Positions 42,685 through 51,866 of a stretch of 64,000 nucleotides of DNA are shown here, one piece after another. The position numbers and the translations under genes were made by a program. Position 1 is the first letter of the stretch. The number at the start of each line of letters is the position of its first letter. The DNA lies in assembly GCA_041395565.1 (NCBI GenBank), contig JAWLAI010000010.1:1-64000 (forward strand), given 5' to 3'. The notes under the pieces are model-generated. The model saw only the letters and a list, made by a program, of their open reading frames with translations, was not told the origin of the DNA and searched no databases. The stretch is from Pseudomonadota bacterium (GTDB lineage: Bacteria > Pseudomonadota > Gammaproteobacteria > UBA9214).

Positions 42685-45523
42685 AGCGGCGCTGCTCGCC
42701 GTTACCGTCGACGTTCTCGATGCAGCGGCCGCACAGCTCCGGGTGGGTGGCGCTGGCACCGACGTCCTCGCGGTGGTGCCAGCAGCGCACGCACTTGGCG
42801 TGCTGCGAGGGCGCGGCCTGGATCCGGAAATTCAGGCCTGACACCTGCGCCGCGACGGCGGACGCAGGCGCCGCCTCCAGTGCGTGCACGCGTGCATAGG
42901 AGGTGATGAGCACGAAACGCAGCTCGTCGCCAATGGCGCCGAGCAGCGCGCGCGTCGGCTCGTCGGCGTAGAGGTCTACCTCGGCATCCAGCGAGGAACC
43001 GATGTGGCCGTCCACGCGCAGCTTTTCCAGCTCCTTGCTGATGGCATCGCGCGCCGCGATGATGCGCTCCCAGAAATCCGCGCCCATCCGTTGCAGGATC
43101 TCGCCCTCGGGATAGAACGCCGGCGGCAGCTCGTACCAGGTAGCCAGGAATACGGACTCCGCGCGCTGGCCCGGCAGGTGCCGCCAGATTTCCTCGGCGG
43201 TGAAACTCAGGATCGGCGCCAGCCAGCGCACCAGTGCCTCGACCACATGATACAGCGCGGTCTGGGCCGAGCGCCGCGGGATACTGTCGCTCGGCGTGGT
43301 GTACTGCCGGTCCTTGATGATATCGATGAAGAAGCTGCTCATGTCGACCGCGCAGAAATTGTGCACCAGCTGGTAGATGCGGTGGAACTCGTAGCTTTCG
43401 TAGGCCTGGCGCACCTGCTCCTGCAACCGGCGCGTGCGCTCTATCGCCCAGCGGTCGAGACACAGCACCTGTTCGGGGTCGAGCAGGTGCTGGGCGGGCT
43501 CGAAACCGGTCAGGTTGGCCAGCAGGTAGCGCGCGGTATTGCGCATGCGGCGATAGGCATCCGCGGTACGCTTGAGGATCTCGTCCGACACACTCATCTC
43601 GCCGCGATAGTCGGTCGCCGCGACCCACAGGCGCAGGATATCGGCGCCGAGCGAATTCATGATCTTCTGCGGCACGACCACGTTGCCGCGCGACTTGGAC
43701 ATCTTCTGGCCCTTGGCGTCAACCGTGAACCCGTGCGTCAGTACCGTCCGGTACGGGGCCCTGCCCCGCATCGCGACCGCGGTCAGCAGCGAGGACTGGA
43801 ACCAGCCGCGGTGCTGGTCGGAACCCTCCAGGTAGAGGTCGGCGGGCTCAGCGAGCTCCGCGCGCCGCTCCAGTACCGCATGATGCGTGACGCCGGAATC
43901 GAACCACACGTCGAGCGTATCGCCGACCTTGTCGTAATCGCCCGCTGCCGCGCCGAGCAGGTCGCCCGGCTGCAGCGCGAACCAGGCGTCGATGCCGCTC
44001 TGCTCCACGCGCTGCGCGACGCGTTCGATCAGCTCCGCCGTGTCCGGGTGCAGCGCGCCGCTCTGCCGGTGCACGAACAGGGGGATCGGCACACCCCAGG
44101 TACGCTGGCGCGAGATGCACCAGTCCGGCCGGCCCGCGACCATGCCCTCGATGCGCGCCTTGCCCCAGTCCGGCAGCCAGCGGACGCCGTCGATGGCCGC
44201 CAGCGCCGTCGTGCGCAGTCCGCCCTGTTCCATGCTGATGAACCACTGCGGCGTGGCGCGGAAGATGATCGGTGTCTTGTGGCGCCAGCAGTGCGGGTAA
44301 CTGTGGCGCAGCCGCGCCTCGTGCAGCAGCGCGCCGCGGGCCTTGAGCACCTCGATGACATGGGCGTTGGCCGCAAACACGTGCTCGCCCGCGAACAGTT
44401 CGGTATCCGGCAGGAAGCAGCCGTTGCCGCCGACCGGGTTGTAGACCTCGAGCCCGTAACGGCTGCCGACCACGTAGTCGTCCTGGCCGTGCCCGGGCGC
44501 CGTATGCACCGCGCCGGTACCGGCATCGGTGGTGACGTGATCGCCGAGGATGACGGGCACCTCGCGGGCGTAGAACGGATGCGCCAGCAGCATACCCTCG
44601 AGGTCACTGCCCCTGCAGTAGGCCACCACGCGGTAATGCTCGCAGCCGTAGCGCAGCATGGTGTCGCGGAGCAGGGCCTCGGCGATGACCAGCCGCTCCT
44701 CCCCCCGACCGCAATCGCACTGCACCACCGCGTAGTCGAGACCGGGATTGAGCGCGACGGCCAGGTTGGCCGGCAGCGTCCAGGGCGTGGTGGTCCAGAT
44801 CACCACCGCCAGCGGCCCGCTGCCGGCATGGCCCTCCACGTGGTGGCAGGCCGCGATCAGCCCGGCTTCGTTGAGCACGCGGAAGCGCACGTCGATGGCG
44901 ATCGAGTCCTTGTTCTCGTATTCCACCTCGGCCTCGGCCAGCGCCGACTGGCAGTCGGTGCACCAGTGCACCGGCTTGAAGCCCTTGTGCAGATGGCCAT
45001 TGGCGATGATCCGCCCCAGCGCGCGGATGATGTCCGCCTCGAAGCGGTAGTCCATGGTCAGGTAGGGATTGCGCCAGTCGCCGAACACGCCGAGACGGAT
45101 GAAATCCCGGCGCTGGCCGTCCACCTGCCTGCCGGCATACTCGCGGCAGGCCGCCCGGAAATCCGCCGCAGCGACCTTTACACCCGCCTTGCCGACCTGC
45201 TTCTCCACGTTCAGCTCGATGGGCAACCCATGGCAGTCCCAGCCCGGCACGTAGGGGGCATCGTATCCCTCCAGCGTCCGGCTCTTGACGATGATGTCCT
45301 TGAGCACCTTGTTGACGGCATGGCCGATGTGAATGTCGCCGTTGGCGTAGGGCGGACCGTCGTGCAGGGTGAAGCGCGGCCGGCCGGCGGCGGCGGCGCG
45401 CAGCTTGCCGTAGAGATCCATGTCCTCCCAGCGCTGCAACTGCTCGGGCTCTCGGCTCGGGAGGTTGCCTTTCATCGGGAAGGCCGTGCTGGGAAGATTG
45501 AGCGTGTTCTTGTAATCAGACAT
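42677..45523 (-). CDS. ileS: Isoleucyl-tRNA synthetase
   Basis: A class Ia synthetase of 948 residues. ATP-site motifs are HIGH at 65-68 (NGDIHIGHAVNK) and KMSKS at 607-611 (GQKMSKSRGN). The editing domain has the TTPWTLPANLAV region. The C-terminal zinc ribbon (CVRCW ... CGRC) marks the normal bacterial type. I used ATG 45523, giving MSDYKNTLNLPSTAFPMKGN, the family N-terminus. Confidence 0.98.
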   Translation of the reverse strand: MSDYKNTLNLPSTAFPMKGNLPSREPEQLQRWEDMDLYGKLRAAAAGRPRFTLHDGPPYANGDIHIGHAVNKVLKDIIVKSRTLEGYDAPYVPGWDCHGLPIELNVEKQVGKAGVKVAAADFRAACREYAGRQVDGQRRDFIRLGVFGDWRNPYLTMDYRFEADIIRALGRIIANGHLHKGFKPVHWCTDCQSALAEAEVEYENKDSIAIDVRFRVLNEAGLIAACHHVEGHAGSGPLAVVIWTTTPWTLPANLAVALNPGLDYAVVQCDCGRGEERLVIAEALLRDTMLRYGCEHYRVVAYCRGSDLEGMLLAHPFYAREVPVILGDHVTTDAGTGAVHTAPGHGQDDYVVGSRYGLEVYNPVGGNGCFLPDTELFAGEHVFAANAHVIEVLKARGALLHEARLRHSYPHCWRHKTPIIFRATPQWFISMEQGGLRTTALAAIDGVRWLPDWGKARIEGMVAGRPDWCISRQRTWGVPIPLFVHRQSGALHPDTAELIERVAQRVEQSGIDAWFALQPGDLLGAAAGDYDKVGDTLDVWFDSGVTHHAVLERRAELAEPADLYLEGSDQHRGWFQSSLLTAVAMRGRAPYRTVLTHGFTVDAKGQKMSKSRGNVVVPQKIMNSLGADILRLWVAATDYRGEMSVSDEILKRTADAYRRMRNTARYLLANLTGFEPAQHLLDPEQVLCLDRWAIERTRRLQEQVRQAYESYEFHRIYQLVHNFCAVDMSSFFIDIIKDRQYTTPSDSIPRRSAQTALYHVVEALVRWLAPILSFTAEEIWRHLPGQRAESVFLATWYELPPAFYPEGEILQRMGADFWERIIAARDAISKELEKLRVDGHIGSSLDAEVDLYADEPTRALLGAIGDELRFVLITSYARVHALEAAPASAVAAQVSGLNFRIQAAPSQHAKCVRCWHHREDVGASATHPELCGRCIENVDGNGEQRRYA

Positions 45524-45681
45524 TGACGACACCGCAGAGGCGCACACCAGGCGCCGGGTTGTTATTCAGCTCGCTTGTTTCCGGGAAACCGGGCCGTGAT
45601 TCTAGCAAAACTCCCGCCCCGGGGCGGGTACTACCGGGCAGACCGGCAACGGGCGGCCGGCGCCGGCCCGCGCCAGGCCAC

Positions 45682-46608
45682 TCAGGCCCGGAAGAATGCC
45701 CGCGCCTCCTCCGCGTCGCGCAGGATCTGCTCGCGCAGCGCCGCGAAAGAGTCAAAACGCCGCTCCTCGCGCAGCTTTTTCAGGAAACTGACCTGGACGT
45801 AGCTGCCATAGATGTCAGCACTGAAATCGAACAGGTGGACTTCCAGCAGGGACCGGGTGCCGTCGACGGTCGGCCGGTTGCCGATATTGGCCACGCCCTG
45901 GACCGCAGCCGGGGCGATGCCCGCAACCTCGACGGCGAATACCCCGGCAAGCGGCGAGCTGGCGCGGTGCAGATAGACATTGGCGGTCGGAAAGCCGATG
46001 GTGCGGCCGCGCTTGTCGCCGTGCGCGACACGCCCGCTCATGCTGTAGGACCGGCCCAGCAGCAGCGCCGCCGTCAGCATGTCGCCATGGGCGAGCGCCT
46101 CGCGCACGCGCGTGCTGCTGACCCGCTCCCCGCCGACCCGGAAGGAATGCATGCGCGCCACCTCGAAGCCGTATTCCGCGCCCGCGGCCTCGAGGGTCGC
46201 ATAGGTGCCGGCACGGTGCTCGCCGAAACGGAAATCATCGCCGACCACCAGGTACTTCACGCCCAGGCCGTCGACCAGGATCGCGCGGATGAAGGCCGCG
46301 GGTGACAGGGCCGCCAGGTGCCGGTCGAAGCGCAGGCACAGGACACGTTCGATGCCGTAGTCGCGCAGGGCCTGCAGTTTCTCACGCAGCCGGGTCAGGC
46401 GCGGCGGCGTCTCGTGCGGCGTGAAGTACTCGCGCGGCAGCGGCTCGAAAGTGATCAGGGCAGCCGGCAACTGCAGGCGCGCGGCCTGTGCGCGCACCTG
46501 CGCGAGGACCGCCTGATGCCCGCGATGCACCCCGTCGAAATTGCCGATGGTGGCGACACAGCCGCGCGCTCCGGGGGGCAGATTGTAAAGGCCGCGGATG
46601 AACTCCAT
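45682..46608 (-). CDS. ribF: Bifunctional riboflavin kinase / FAD synthetase
   Basis: Makes FMN and FAD. The 308-residue protein has the nucleotidyltransferase motif ATIGNFDGVHRGHQ near the N-terminus and, in the kinase half, RVAHGDKRGRTIGFPTANV and GTRSLLEVHLFDF. Start at ATG 46608 (MEFIRGLYNL). It precedes ileS and follows murJ, the usual order. Confidence 0.96.
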   Translation of the reverse strand: MEFIRGLYNLPPGARGCVATIGNFDGVHRGHQAVLAQVRAQAARLQLPAALITFEPLPREYFTPHETPPRLTRLREKLQALRDYGIERVLCLRFDRHLAALSPAAFIRAILVDGLGVKYLVVGDDFRFGEHRAGTYATLEAAGAEYGFEVARMHSFRVGGERVSSTRVREALAHGDMLTAALLLGRSYSMSGRVAHGDKRGRTIGFPTANVYLHRASSPLAGVFAVEVAGIAPAAVQGVANIGNRPTVDGTRSLLEVHLFDFSADIYGSYVQVSFLKKLREERRFDSFAALREQILRDAEEARAFFRA

Positions 46609-46624
46609 CACCAGGTCTCCGGGG

Positions 46625-48184
46625 TCAGTGCGACCACAGGATCGACAGACGCACACCCGTTACGCGCAGGGTCGTCAGGTAAACCACCGCGCCGGCGCAG
46701 ACCCAGAACAGCAGGTGTCCGGCACGCACGGCGGCAGGCCACTGCAGCCACACCCCGGTCGCGGGCACGCCCCAGAACAGCAGCGCTGCCATGGCCGTCC
46801 CGGCCAGCGCGAGCTGCAGCCACAGTCGCGGCCAGCCGGTCTGCGGCGTGAACACGTCCTGTCGCCCGAGGGTCCGGTACAGCAGGGCCGCATTGAGCCA
46901 GGCCGCGAGCGCGGTCGCCAGCGCCAGGCCGGCATGCGGACCGGGCACCCCGAGCATGACCATGGGCAGCACCAGGCCGATGTTGAACAGCATGTTCGCG
47001 AACATGGCGATCACGGCGATGCGTACCGGCGTGCGCACGTCCTTGCGCGAGTAGTAGGCCGGCGCGAGCACCTTGATCAGCATGAAGCCCGGCAGACCGA
47101 AACCGAAGGCCATCAGGCTCAGGCCCGACATCGTCACGTCACCGGCACCGAAATCACCGTAGGCGAACAGCGTGGCGAGCATCGGTCGAGCCAGCAGGAT
47201 CAGGCCGATGGTTGCGGGTACGCCGATCAGCAACACGACGCGCAGCCCCCAGTCCAGGGTGCGGGAAAATTCCTCGCGCGACCCGCCGGCATGGCTGCGC
47301 GAGAGGCTGGGCAGGATCACGGTGGACAGCGCGATCGCGAACACGCCCAGCGGAAACTCGACCAGCCGGTCCGAGTAATACAGCCAGCTGACGCTGCCGG
47401 CCGCCAGGAACGACGCGATGAGCGTATCCAGCAACAGGTTGATCTGCGCGACCGAGGAACCGAAGATGCCGGGCAGCATCAGTTTCATGATGCGGCGGAC
47501 GCCGTCATCGCGCAGCCCCCAGCGCGGCCGGGGCACGATGCCCAGGCGCTGCAGCGACGGCAGCAGAAACAGCACCTGTACCACGCCGGCGACGAAGACC
47601 CCCCCGGCCAGCGCGAATACGGGCTGTTCGAGCCGCGGCGCGACCAGCACGGCCGCCGCAATGAGCACCACGTTGAGCCAGACCGGCACGAACGAGGCCG
47701 CCGCGAAGCGCCCGTAGGTATTGAGGATGCCCGCGATGAACGCCACCAGCGACACGCACAGCAGATACGGGAAGGTGATGCCGAGCAGCTCCGCAGCCAG
47801 CCTGAACTGAGCGGGGTCGCGGTGCAGGAATCCGGGCGCGAAGATCATCACCAGCACCGGGCTCGCCAGCACGCCGAGCACGGTCAGCGCCGACAGGATC
47901 CCGAGCAGGGTTCCGGCGACGCGGTTGACCAGTGCATGGACGGTGGCGGGCGGCTGCTGTTCGCGATACTCGGACAGGACCGGCACGAAGGCCTGCGAGA
48001 AGGCGCCTTCCGCAAACAGACGACGCAGAAAATTGGGTATCTTGAAGGCCACGAAGAAGGCATCCATCGCGGCGTCGGCGCCGAACAGGCGCGCCATCAC
48101 CATGTCGCGCAACAGGCCGAGCACGCGCGACACCAGCGTCATGCCGCCGACAATTGCAGTGCTTTTCAGTAGCTTGCGACTCAC
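46625..48184 (-). CDS. murJ: Lipid II flippase MurJ
   Basis: Moves lipid-linked peptidoglycan precursors across the inner membrane. The 519-residue protein of the MOP superfamily has about 14 hydrophobic helices and begins MSRKLLKSTAIVGGMTLVSR with RVLGLLRDMVMARLFGA, the MurJ signature. It diverges from rpsT across a 214-base gap that holds both promoters. Confidence 0.96.
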   Translation of the reverse strand: MSRKLLKSTAIVGGMTLVSRVLGLLRDMVMARLFGADAAMDAFFVAFKIPNFLRRLFAEGAFSQAFVPVLSEYREQQPPATVHALVNRVAGTLLGILSALTVLGVLASPVLVMIFAPGFLHRDPAQFRLAAELLGITFPYLLCVSLVAFIAGILNTYGRFAAASFVPVWLNVVLIAAAVLVAPRLEQPVFALAGGVFVAGVVQVLFLLPSLQRLGIVPRPRWGLRDDGVRRIMKLMLPGIFGSSVAQINLLLDTLIASFLAAGSVSWLYYSDRLVEFPLGVFAIALSTVILPSLSRSHAGGSREEFSRTLDWGLRVVLLIGVPATIGLILLARPMLATLFAYGDFGAGDVTMSGLSLMAFGFGLPGFMLIKVLAPAYYSRKDVRTPVRIAVIAMFANMLFNIGLVLPMVMLGVPGPHAGLALATALAAWLNAALLYRTLGRQDVFTPQTGWPRLWLQLALAGTAMAALLFWGVPATGVWLQWPAAVRAGHLLFWVCAGAVVYLTTLRVTGVRLSILWSH

Positions 48185-48398
48185 CCATCCAACCCCGCTG
48201 CGTCACGCGGAAACAGCCGTGCAGTATACTTGAGAAACAAAGACTTACCACCCCGCTTTTCGGGCAGAACGGGGCGCCGGAGACAACCGGGCGCAGTCAC
48301 GGCCGCTGTCCCGGCGGCGCCAGCGCCGGATTGACAAACCCACGCCGAATCCGCATAGTACGCGGCTTTCGTCAGACCCGATTAGCAGGAGCAGTCCC

Positions 48399-48659
48399 TT
48401 GGCAAACTCAGCACAAGCCATCAAGCGCGCCCGCCAGGCGGAGCGGAACCGCCAGCTCAACGCGAGCCAGCGTTCGCGCATGCGCACCTCGATCAAAAAG
48501 GTGATCGCCGCCATCCGCGCCGGCGACCAGGATGCCGCCAGGCAGGCCTTTGTCGCCGCCGTGCCGGTCATCGACAGCGCCGCGGGCAAGGGCCTGATCC
48601 ACGCCAACAAGGCCGCCCGGCACAAGAGCCGCCTGAACCAGCAGATCCGCGCCCTCTGA
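48399..48659 (+). CDS. rpsT: 30S ribosomal protein S20 (TTG start)
   Basis: An 86-residue, highly basic ribosomal protein: ANSAQAIKRARQAERNRQLN, RSRMRTSIKKVI and the C-terminal NKAARHKSRLNQQIRAL. The frame opens with TTG at 48399, eight bases after an AGGAG ribosome site; no in-frame ATG or GTG gives the full protein. E. coli rpsT also uses a weak UUG start, tied to autogenous control, so the rare start looks conserved. A bidirectional terminator follows. Confidence 0.96.
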   Translation: MANSAQAIKRARQAERNRQLNASQRSRMRTSIKKVIAAIRAGDQDAARQAFVAAVPVIDSAAGKGLIHANKAARHKSRLNQQIRAL

Positions 48660-48682
48660 GCGCCCCCTGCCCCAGCGGCATG

Positions 48683-48711
48683 AAAAAAGCCGGTCAGTGA
48701 CCGGCTTTTTT
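48683..48711. terminator. Bidirectional Rho-independent terminator between rpsT and proB
   Basis: AAAAAAGCCGGTCA and its complement TGACCGGCTTTTTT flank a single base. A-run and T-run on both strands serve the convergent genes. Confidence 0.93.
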
Positions 48712-48715
48712 GTGT

Positions 48716-49843
48716 TCAGCGAATCAGCACCAGATTGTCGCGGTGAATCAGCTCCGGCTCGTCCACGTAGCCGAGCAGTTCCTCGATCCGGTTGCTGGGC
48801 TTGCCGATGATCTGGCGCGCCTCGGCGGCGCTGTAGTTGACCAGTCCGCGGGCGATCTCGCGGCCATCGTGGCCGATGCAGGCCACCAGGTCGCCACGCT
48901 CGAACAGGCCCTCGACGCCGGCCACGCCGACCGGTAACAGGCTGCGGCCGGCACCGCACAGCACCTGGGTGGCGCCGGCATCCAGCAGCAGGCGTCCGCG
49001 CACCTGCAGCTGCCCCGCCAGCCAGCGCTTGCGCGCCGCCAGGGGCGCGCTGGAGGGATACAGACGGGTTCCCACCGCCTCCCCCGCGGCGATGCGCTGC
49101 AGGATATCCGGCGCCCGCCCCGGCGCAACCACGGTCATGGCGCCGGAGCGCGCGGCGCGCCGTGCCGCGTGCAGCTTGGTCTGCATGCCACCGCGCCCCA
49201 GCACGCCACCGCTGGCGGAGGCCATCGCCTCGAGCGCCGCGTCGTCCGCAGCGGCCTCCGTGATCAGGCGCGCCTGCGGCTGCTGGCGCGGGTCCGCCTC
49301 GTACATGCCGCCCTGATCGGTCAGCAGCACGAGCAGGTCCGCCTCGATCAGATTCGTCACCAGCGCCGCCAGCGTATCGTTGTCGCCGAGGCGGATCTCC
49401 TCGGTCGTCACGGTGTCGTTCTCGTTGACCACCGGGATCACGCCGAGACCCAGCAGCGTGCGCAGGGTGCTGCGCGCATTCAGGTAGCGCTGCCGGTTGG
49501 CGAGATCCTCGTGTGTCAGCAGGACCTGGGCCGTGTGCAGGCCAAAGCGCTGGAAGCGCGACTCGTAGGTCTGTACCAGTCCCATCTGGCCCACGGCCGC
49601 CGCGGCCTGCAATTCGTGCAGGGCATGCGGCCGGCGCTTCCAGCCCAGCCGGGTCATGCCCTCGGCGACGGCGCCGGAGGAAACCAGCAGTACCTCACGG
49701 CCGCTCCGGCGCAGCCCGGCGATCTGCTCGACCCAGGCGCCGATGGCCTCGACCGCCAGACCCTGGCCGTCGTTGGTCAACAGCGCACTGCCGATCTTGA
49801 CGACCCAGCGCCGGCATGCAGCAGGATTGCGTTGCTCAGACAT
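48716..49843 (-). CDS. proB: Glutamate 5-kinase
   Basis: First step of proline synthesis. The 375-residue protein has an amino acid kinase domain (VVKIGSALLTNDGQGL, VSSGAVAEGM, PVVNENDTV, GTGGM-type GRGGMQTKLHAAR) and a C-terminal PUA domain (from about residue 275, LDAGATQVLCGAGRSLLPVG). The last residues (LIHRDNLVLIR) are typical. Confidence 0.97.
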   Translation of the reverse strand: MSEQRNPAACRRWVVKIGSALLTNDGQGLAVEAIGAWVEQIAGLRRSGREVLLVSSGAVAEGMTRLGWKRRPHALHELQAAAAVGQMGLVQTYESRFQRFGLHTAQVLLTHEDLANRQRYLNARSTLRTLLGLGVIPVVNENDTVTTEEIRLGDNDTLAALVTNLIEADLLVLLTDQGGMYEADPRQQPQARLITEAAADDAALEAMASASGGVLGRGGMQTKLHAARRAARSGAMTVVAPGRAPDILQRIAAGEAVGTRLYPSSAPLAARKRWLAGQLQVRGRLLLDAGATQVLCGAGRSLLPVGVAGVEGLFERGDLVACIGHDGREIARGLVNYSAAEARQIIGKPSNRIEELLGYVDEPELIHRDNLVLIR

Positions 49844-49937
49844 GTGATGTCAGCGACCTGTTCTCGTTGTGCTTCGGCATGGGATAGTGTGCTGTTTCCG
49901 CGCCGCGTACAAGCCTGCCCCGCAGCCTGCGTGAGGT

Positions 49938-50966
49938 TCAGTCCGGCGCCACCGTATCCGCCGGCGGATGCTGATCCAGATACTCGAGCACCGCGTACAT
50001 CAGCTCGCCGGTACCGTCGCGGTTGACGGCCGAAATCGCGTAGACCGGTCCGTGCCAGTCCAGCGCCTCCACCACGGCACGACAGCGCGCAGCGCGTTCC
50101 GCGGGCGGCAACAGGTCGACCTTGTTCAGCACCAGCCAGCGCTCGCGTGCGGCGAGCTTGCTGCTGAAGGCATGCATCTCGTCCAGGATCGTCCGCACGT
50201 CCTCGACCGGGTGACCGAGCGGCCCCATGTCGACGAGGTGCAGCAGCAGGCGTGTGCGCGACAGGTGACGGAGAAACTGGATGCCGAGGCCGGCCCCCTG
50301 GGCCGCGCCCTTGATCAGCCCGGGCACGTCGGCCATGACGAAGCTGCGGTGGGACGGGAACTCGACCACCCCGAGGTTCGGATACAGCGTCGTGAACGGG
50401 TAGTCCGCGATCTTCGGCCGCGCCGAGGAGACGACCGTGATCAGCGTGGACTTGCCGGCATTGGGCATGCCGAGCAGCCCCACGTCCGCCAGCAGCTTGA
50501 GCTCCAGCCGCAGCAGGCGCCGCTCGCCCGGCGTGCCGGGCTTCGACTGGCGCGGCGCACGGTTGGTCGAGCTCTTGAAACGGGTGTTGCCGAGGCCGTG
50601 GAATCCGCCGCGCGCCACGACCAGACGCTGCCCTGCCCGCACCAGGTCGCCGAGCAGTTCACCGGTCTCGGCCTCGTGCACAATGGTACCGACCGGTACC
50701 TTGACCACGAGATCTTCACCCGACCCGCCGCGGCAGTTGTTACCGCGCCCGTTCTCGCCGCGTGCGGCGATGAACTTGCGCTGATGGCGGAAATCGATCA
50801 GGGTGTTGACGCTGCCGTCGGCCTCCAGCAGCACACTGCCACCGTCGCCACCGTCGCCACCGTCCGGTCCGCCCATGGGAATGTATTTCTCGCGCCGGAA
50901 GCTGATGCAGCCGTTGCCGCCGTCGCCGGCACGCACCTCGATCTCCGCTTCATCGATGAACTTCAT
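49938..50966 (-). CDS. obgE: Obg GTPase
   Basis: Ribosome-associated GTPase of 342 residues. The glycine-rich Obg domain (MKFIDEAEIEVRAGDGGNGC, GGPDGGDGGDGGSV) is followed by the G domain with GMPNAGKSTL (P-loop), DVPGL (G3) and NKVD (G4). It is downstream of rplU-rpmA, with a terminator between rpmA and obgE. Confidence 0.97.
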   Translation of the reverse strand: MKFIDEAEIEVRAGDGGNGCISFRREKYIPMGGPDGGDGGDGGSVLLEADGSVNTLIDFRHQRKFIAARGENGRGNNCRGGSGEDLVVKVPVGTIVHEAETGELLGDLVRAGQRLVVARGGFHGLGNTRFKSSTNRAPRQSKPGTPGERRLLRLELKLLADVGLLGMPNAGKSTLITVVSSARPKIADYPFTTLYPNLGVVEFPSHRSFVMADVPGLIKGAAQGAGLGIQFLRHLSRTRLLLHLVDMGPLGHPVEDVRTILDEMHAFSSKLAARERWLVLNKVDLLPPAERAARCRAVVEALDWHGPVYAISAVNRDGTGELMYAVLEYLDQHPPADTVAPD

Positions 50967-51052
50967 GACTGCATCTGGTTCCGTCTTGCCCGCACCGGCC
51001 GCCGCGGGTGGCCGCGACAGCCCTGCTGATATTGCCGCGCTCCCGCAGAATC

Positions 51053-51078
51053 AAAAAGCCCCGCTCGGGGCGGGGCTC
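51053..51078 (-). terminator. Terminator between rpmA and obgE
   Basis: On the minus strand AGCCCCG and CGGGGCT form a stem with a seven-base loop, followed by a T-run (GCTTTTTGA). It would limit readthrough from rplU-rpmA into obgE. Confidence 0.8.
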
Positions 51079-51100
51079 GGGTAGCGCGTGCCGGCCGTGC

Positions 51101-51358
51101 TCAGCCGGCGTCGATCTCCACAAACGTCCGCTGCTGCGGACCGCGCTGGACGAAGCGCACGGTCCCGGCGCTGGTGGCGAACAGCGTGTGGTCGCGTCCC
51201 ATACTGACATTCCTGCCCGGATGGAAACGGGTGCCGCGCTGACGCACAAGGATGCTGCCCGCCAGCACGCTCTGACCGCCGAAACGCTTCACGCCCAGTC
51301 GCTTGGATTCCGAATCGCGGCCGTTACGGGTACTGCCGCCTGCCTTTTTATGTGCCAT
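51101..51358 (-). CDS. rpmA: 50S ribosomal protein L27
   Basis: An 85-residue protein beginning MAHKKAGGSTRNGRDSESKR with LGVKRFGGQ and GSILVRQRGTRFHPG, the conserved L27 sequence whose N-terminus reaches the peptidyl transferase centre. It lies 22 bases downstream of rplU. Confidence 0.98.
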   Translation of the reverse strand: MAHKKAGGSTRNGRDSESKRLGVKRFGGQSVLAGSILVRQRGTRFHPGRNVSMGRDHTLFATSAGTVRFVQRGPQQRTFVEIDAG

Positions 51359-51380
51359 TGCCGGTGTCCTCTCGCGGAAA

Positions 51381-51692
51381 TCAGCCGGTGATGCCGGTGA
51401 TTTCGACCTCTGTGTAATTCTGACGGTGCCCCATACGCTTCATGTGATGCTTGCGGCGACGGAACTTGATGATCTCCACCTTCTTGCCGCGCCCATGGGA
51501 CTTGATGGTGGCGGTAACCTTGCCGCCGGAGACGTAGGGCGTACCGATCTTCACGTCCGCACCCTCGCCGATCATCAGCACCTGGTCGAACTCGACGGCG
51601 TCGCCCGTATTGCCCGCCAGCGTCTCGATGCGCAGGGTTTCGCCCTGGGCAACCCGGTACTGTTTACCGCCCGTCTTGATTACCGCATACAT
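51381..51692 (-). CDS. rplU: 50S ribosomal protein L21
   Basis: A 103-residue protein, MYAVIKTGGKQYRVAQGETL to the C-terminal YTEVEITGITG, with KFRRRKHHMKRMGHRQNYT as signature. Start at ATG 51692; the frame open further upstream is not conserved. It diverges from ispB. Confidence 0.98.
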   Translation of the reverse strand: MYAVIKTGGKQYRVAQGETLRIETLAGNTGDAVEFDQVLMIGEGADVKIGTPYVSGGKVTATIKSHGRGKKVEIIKFRRRKHHMKRMGHRQNYTEVEITGITG

Positions 51693-51866
51693 TTCAGCAA
51701 CTCCGGAACAAGTACTGCATTGAAAAAGGCCGCTCATTCTAATGATTGCGCCGGGAGAGGTCAATCAACTAGCATCTGGTACTGCCCGGGGAAGAACGCT
51801 AGACTTTCCCTTCTGTTCCAGCGTCGGCCAAAGCGCCGGCAAGCCCGCACCGGAAGGCGGGGAATA

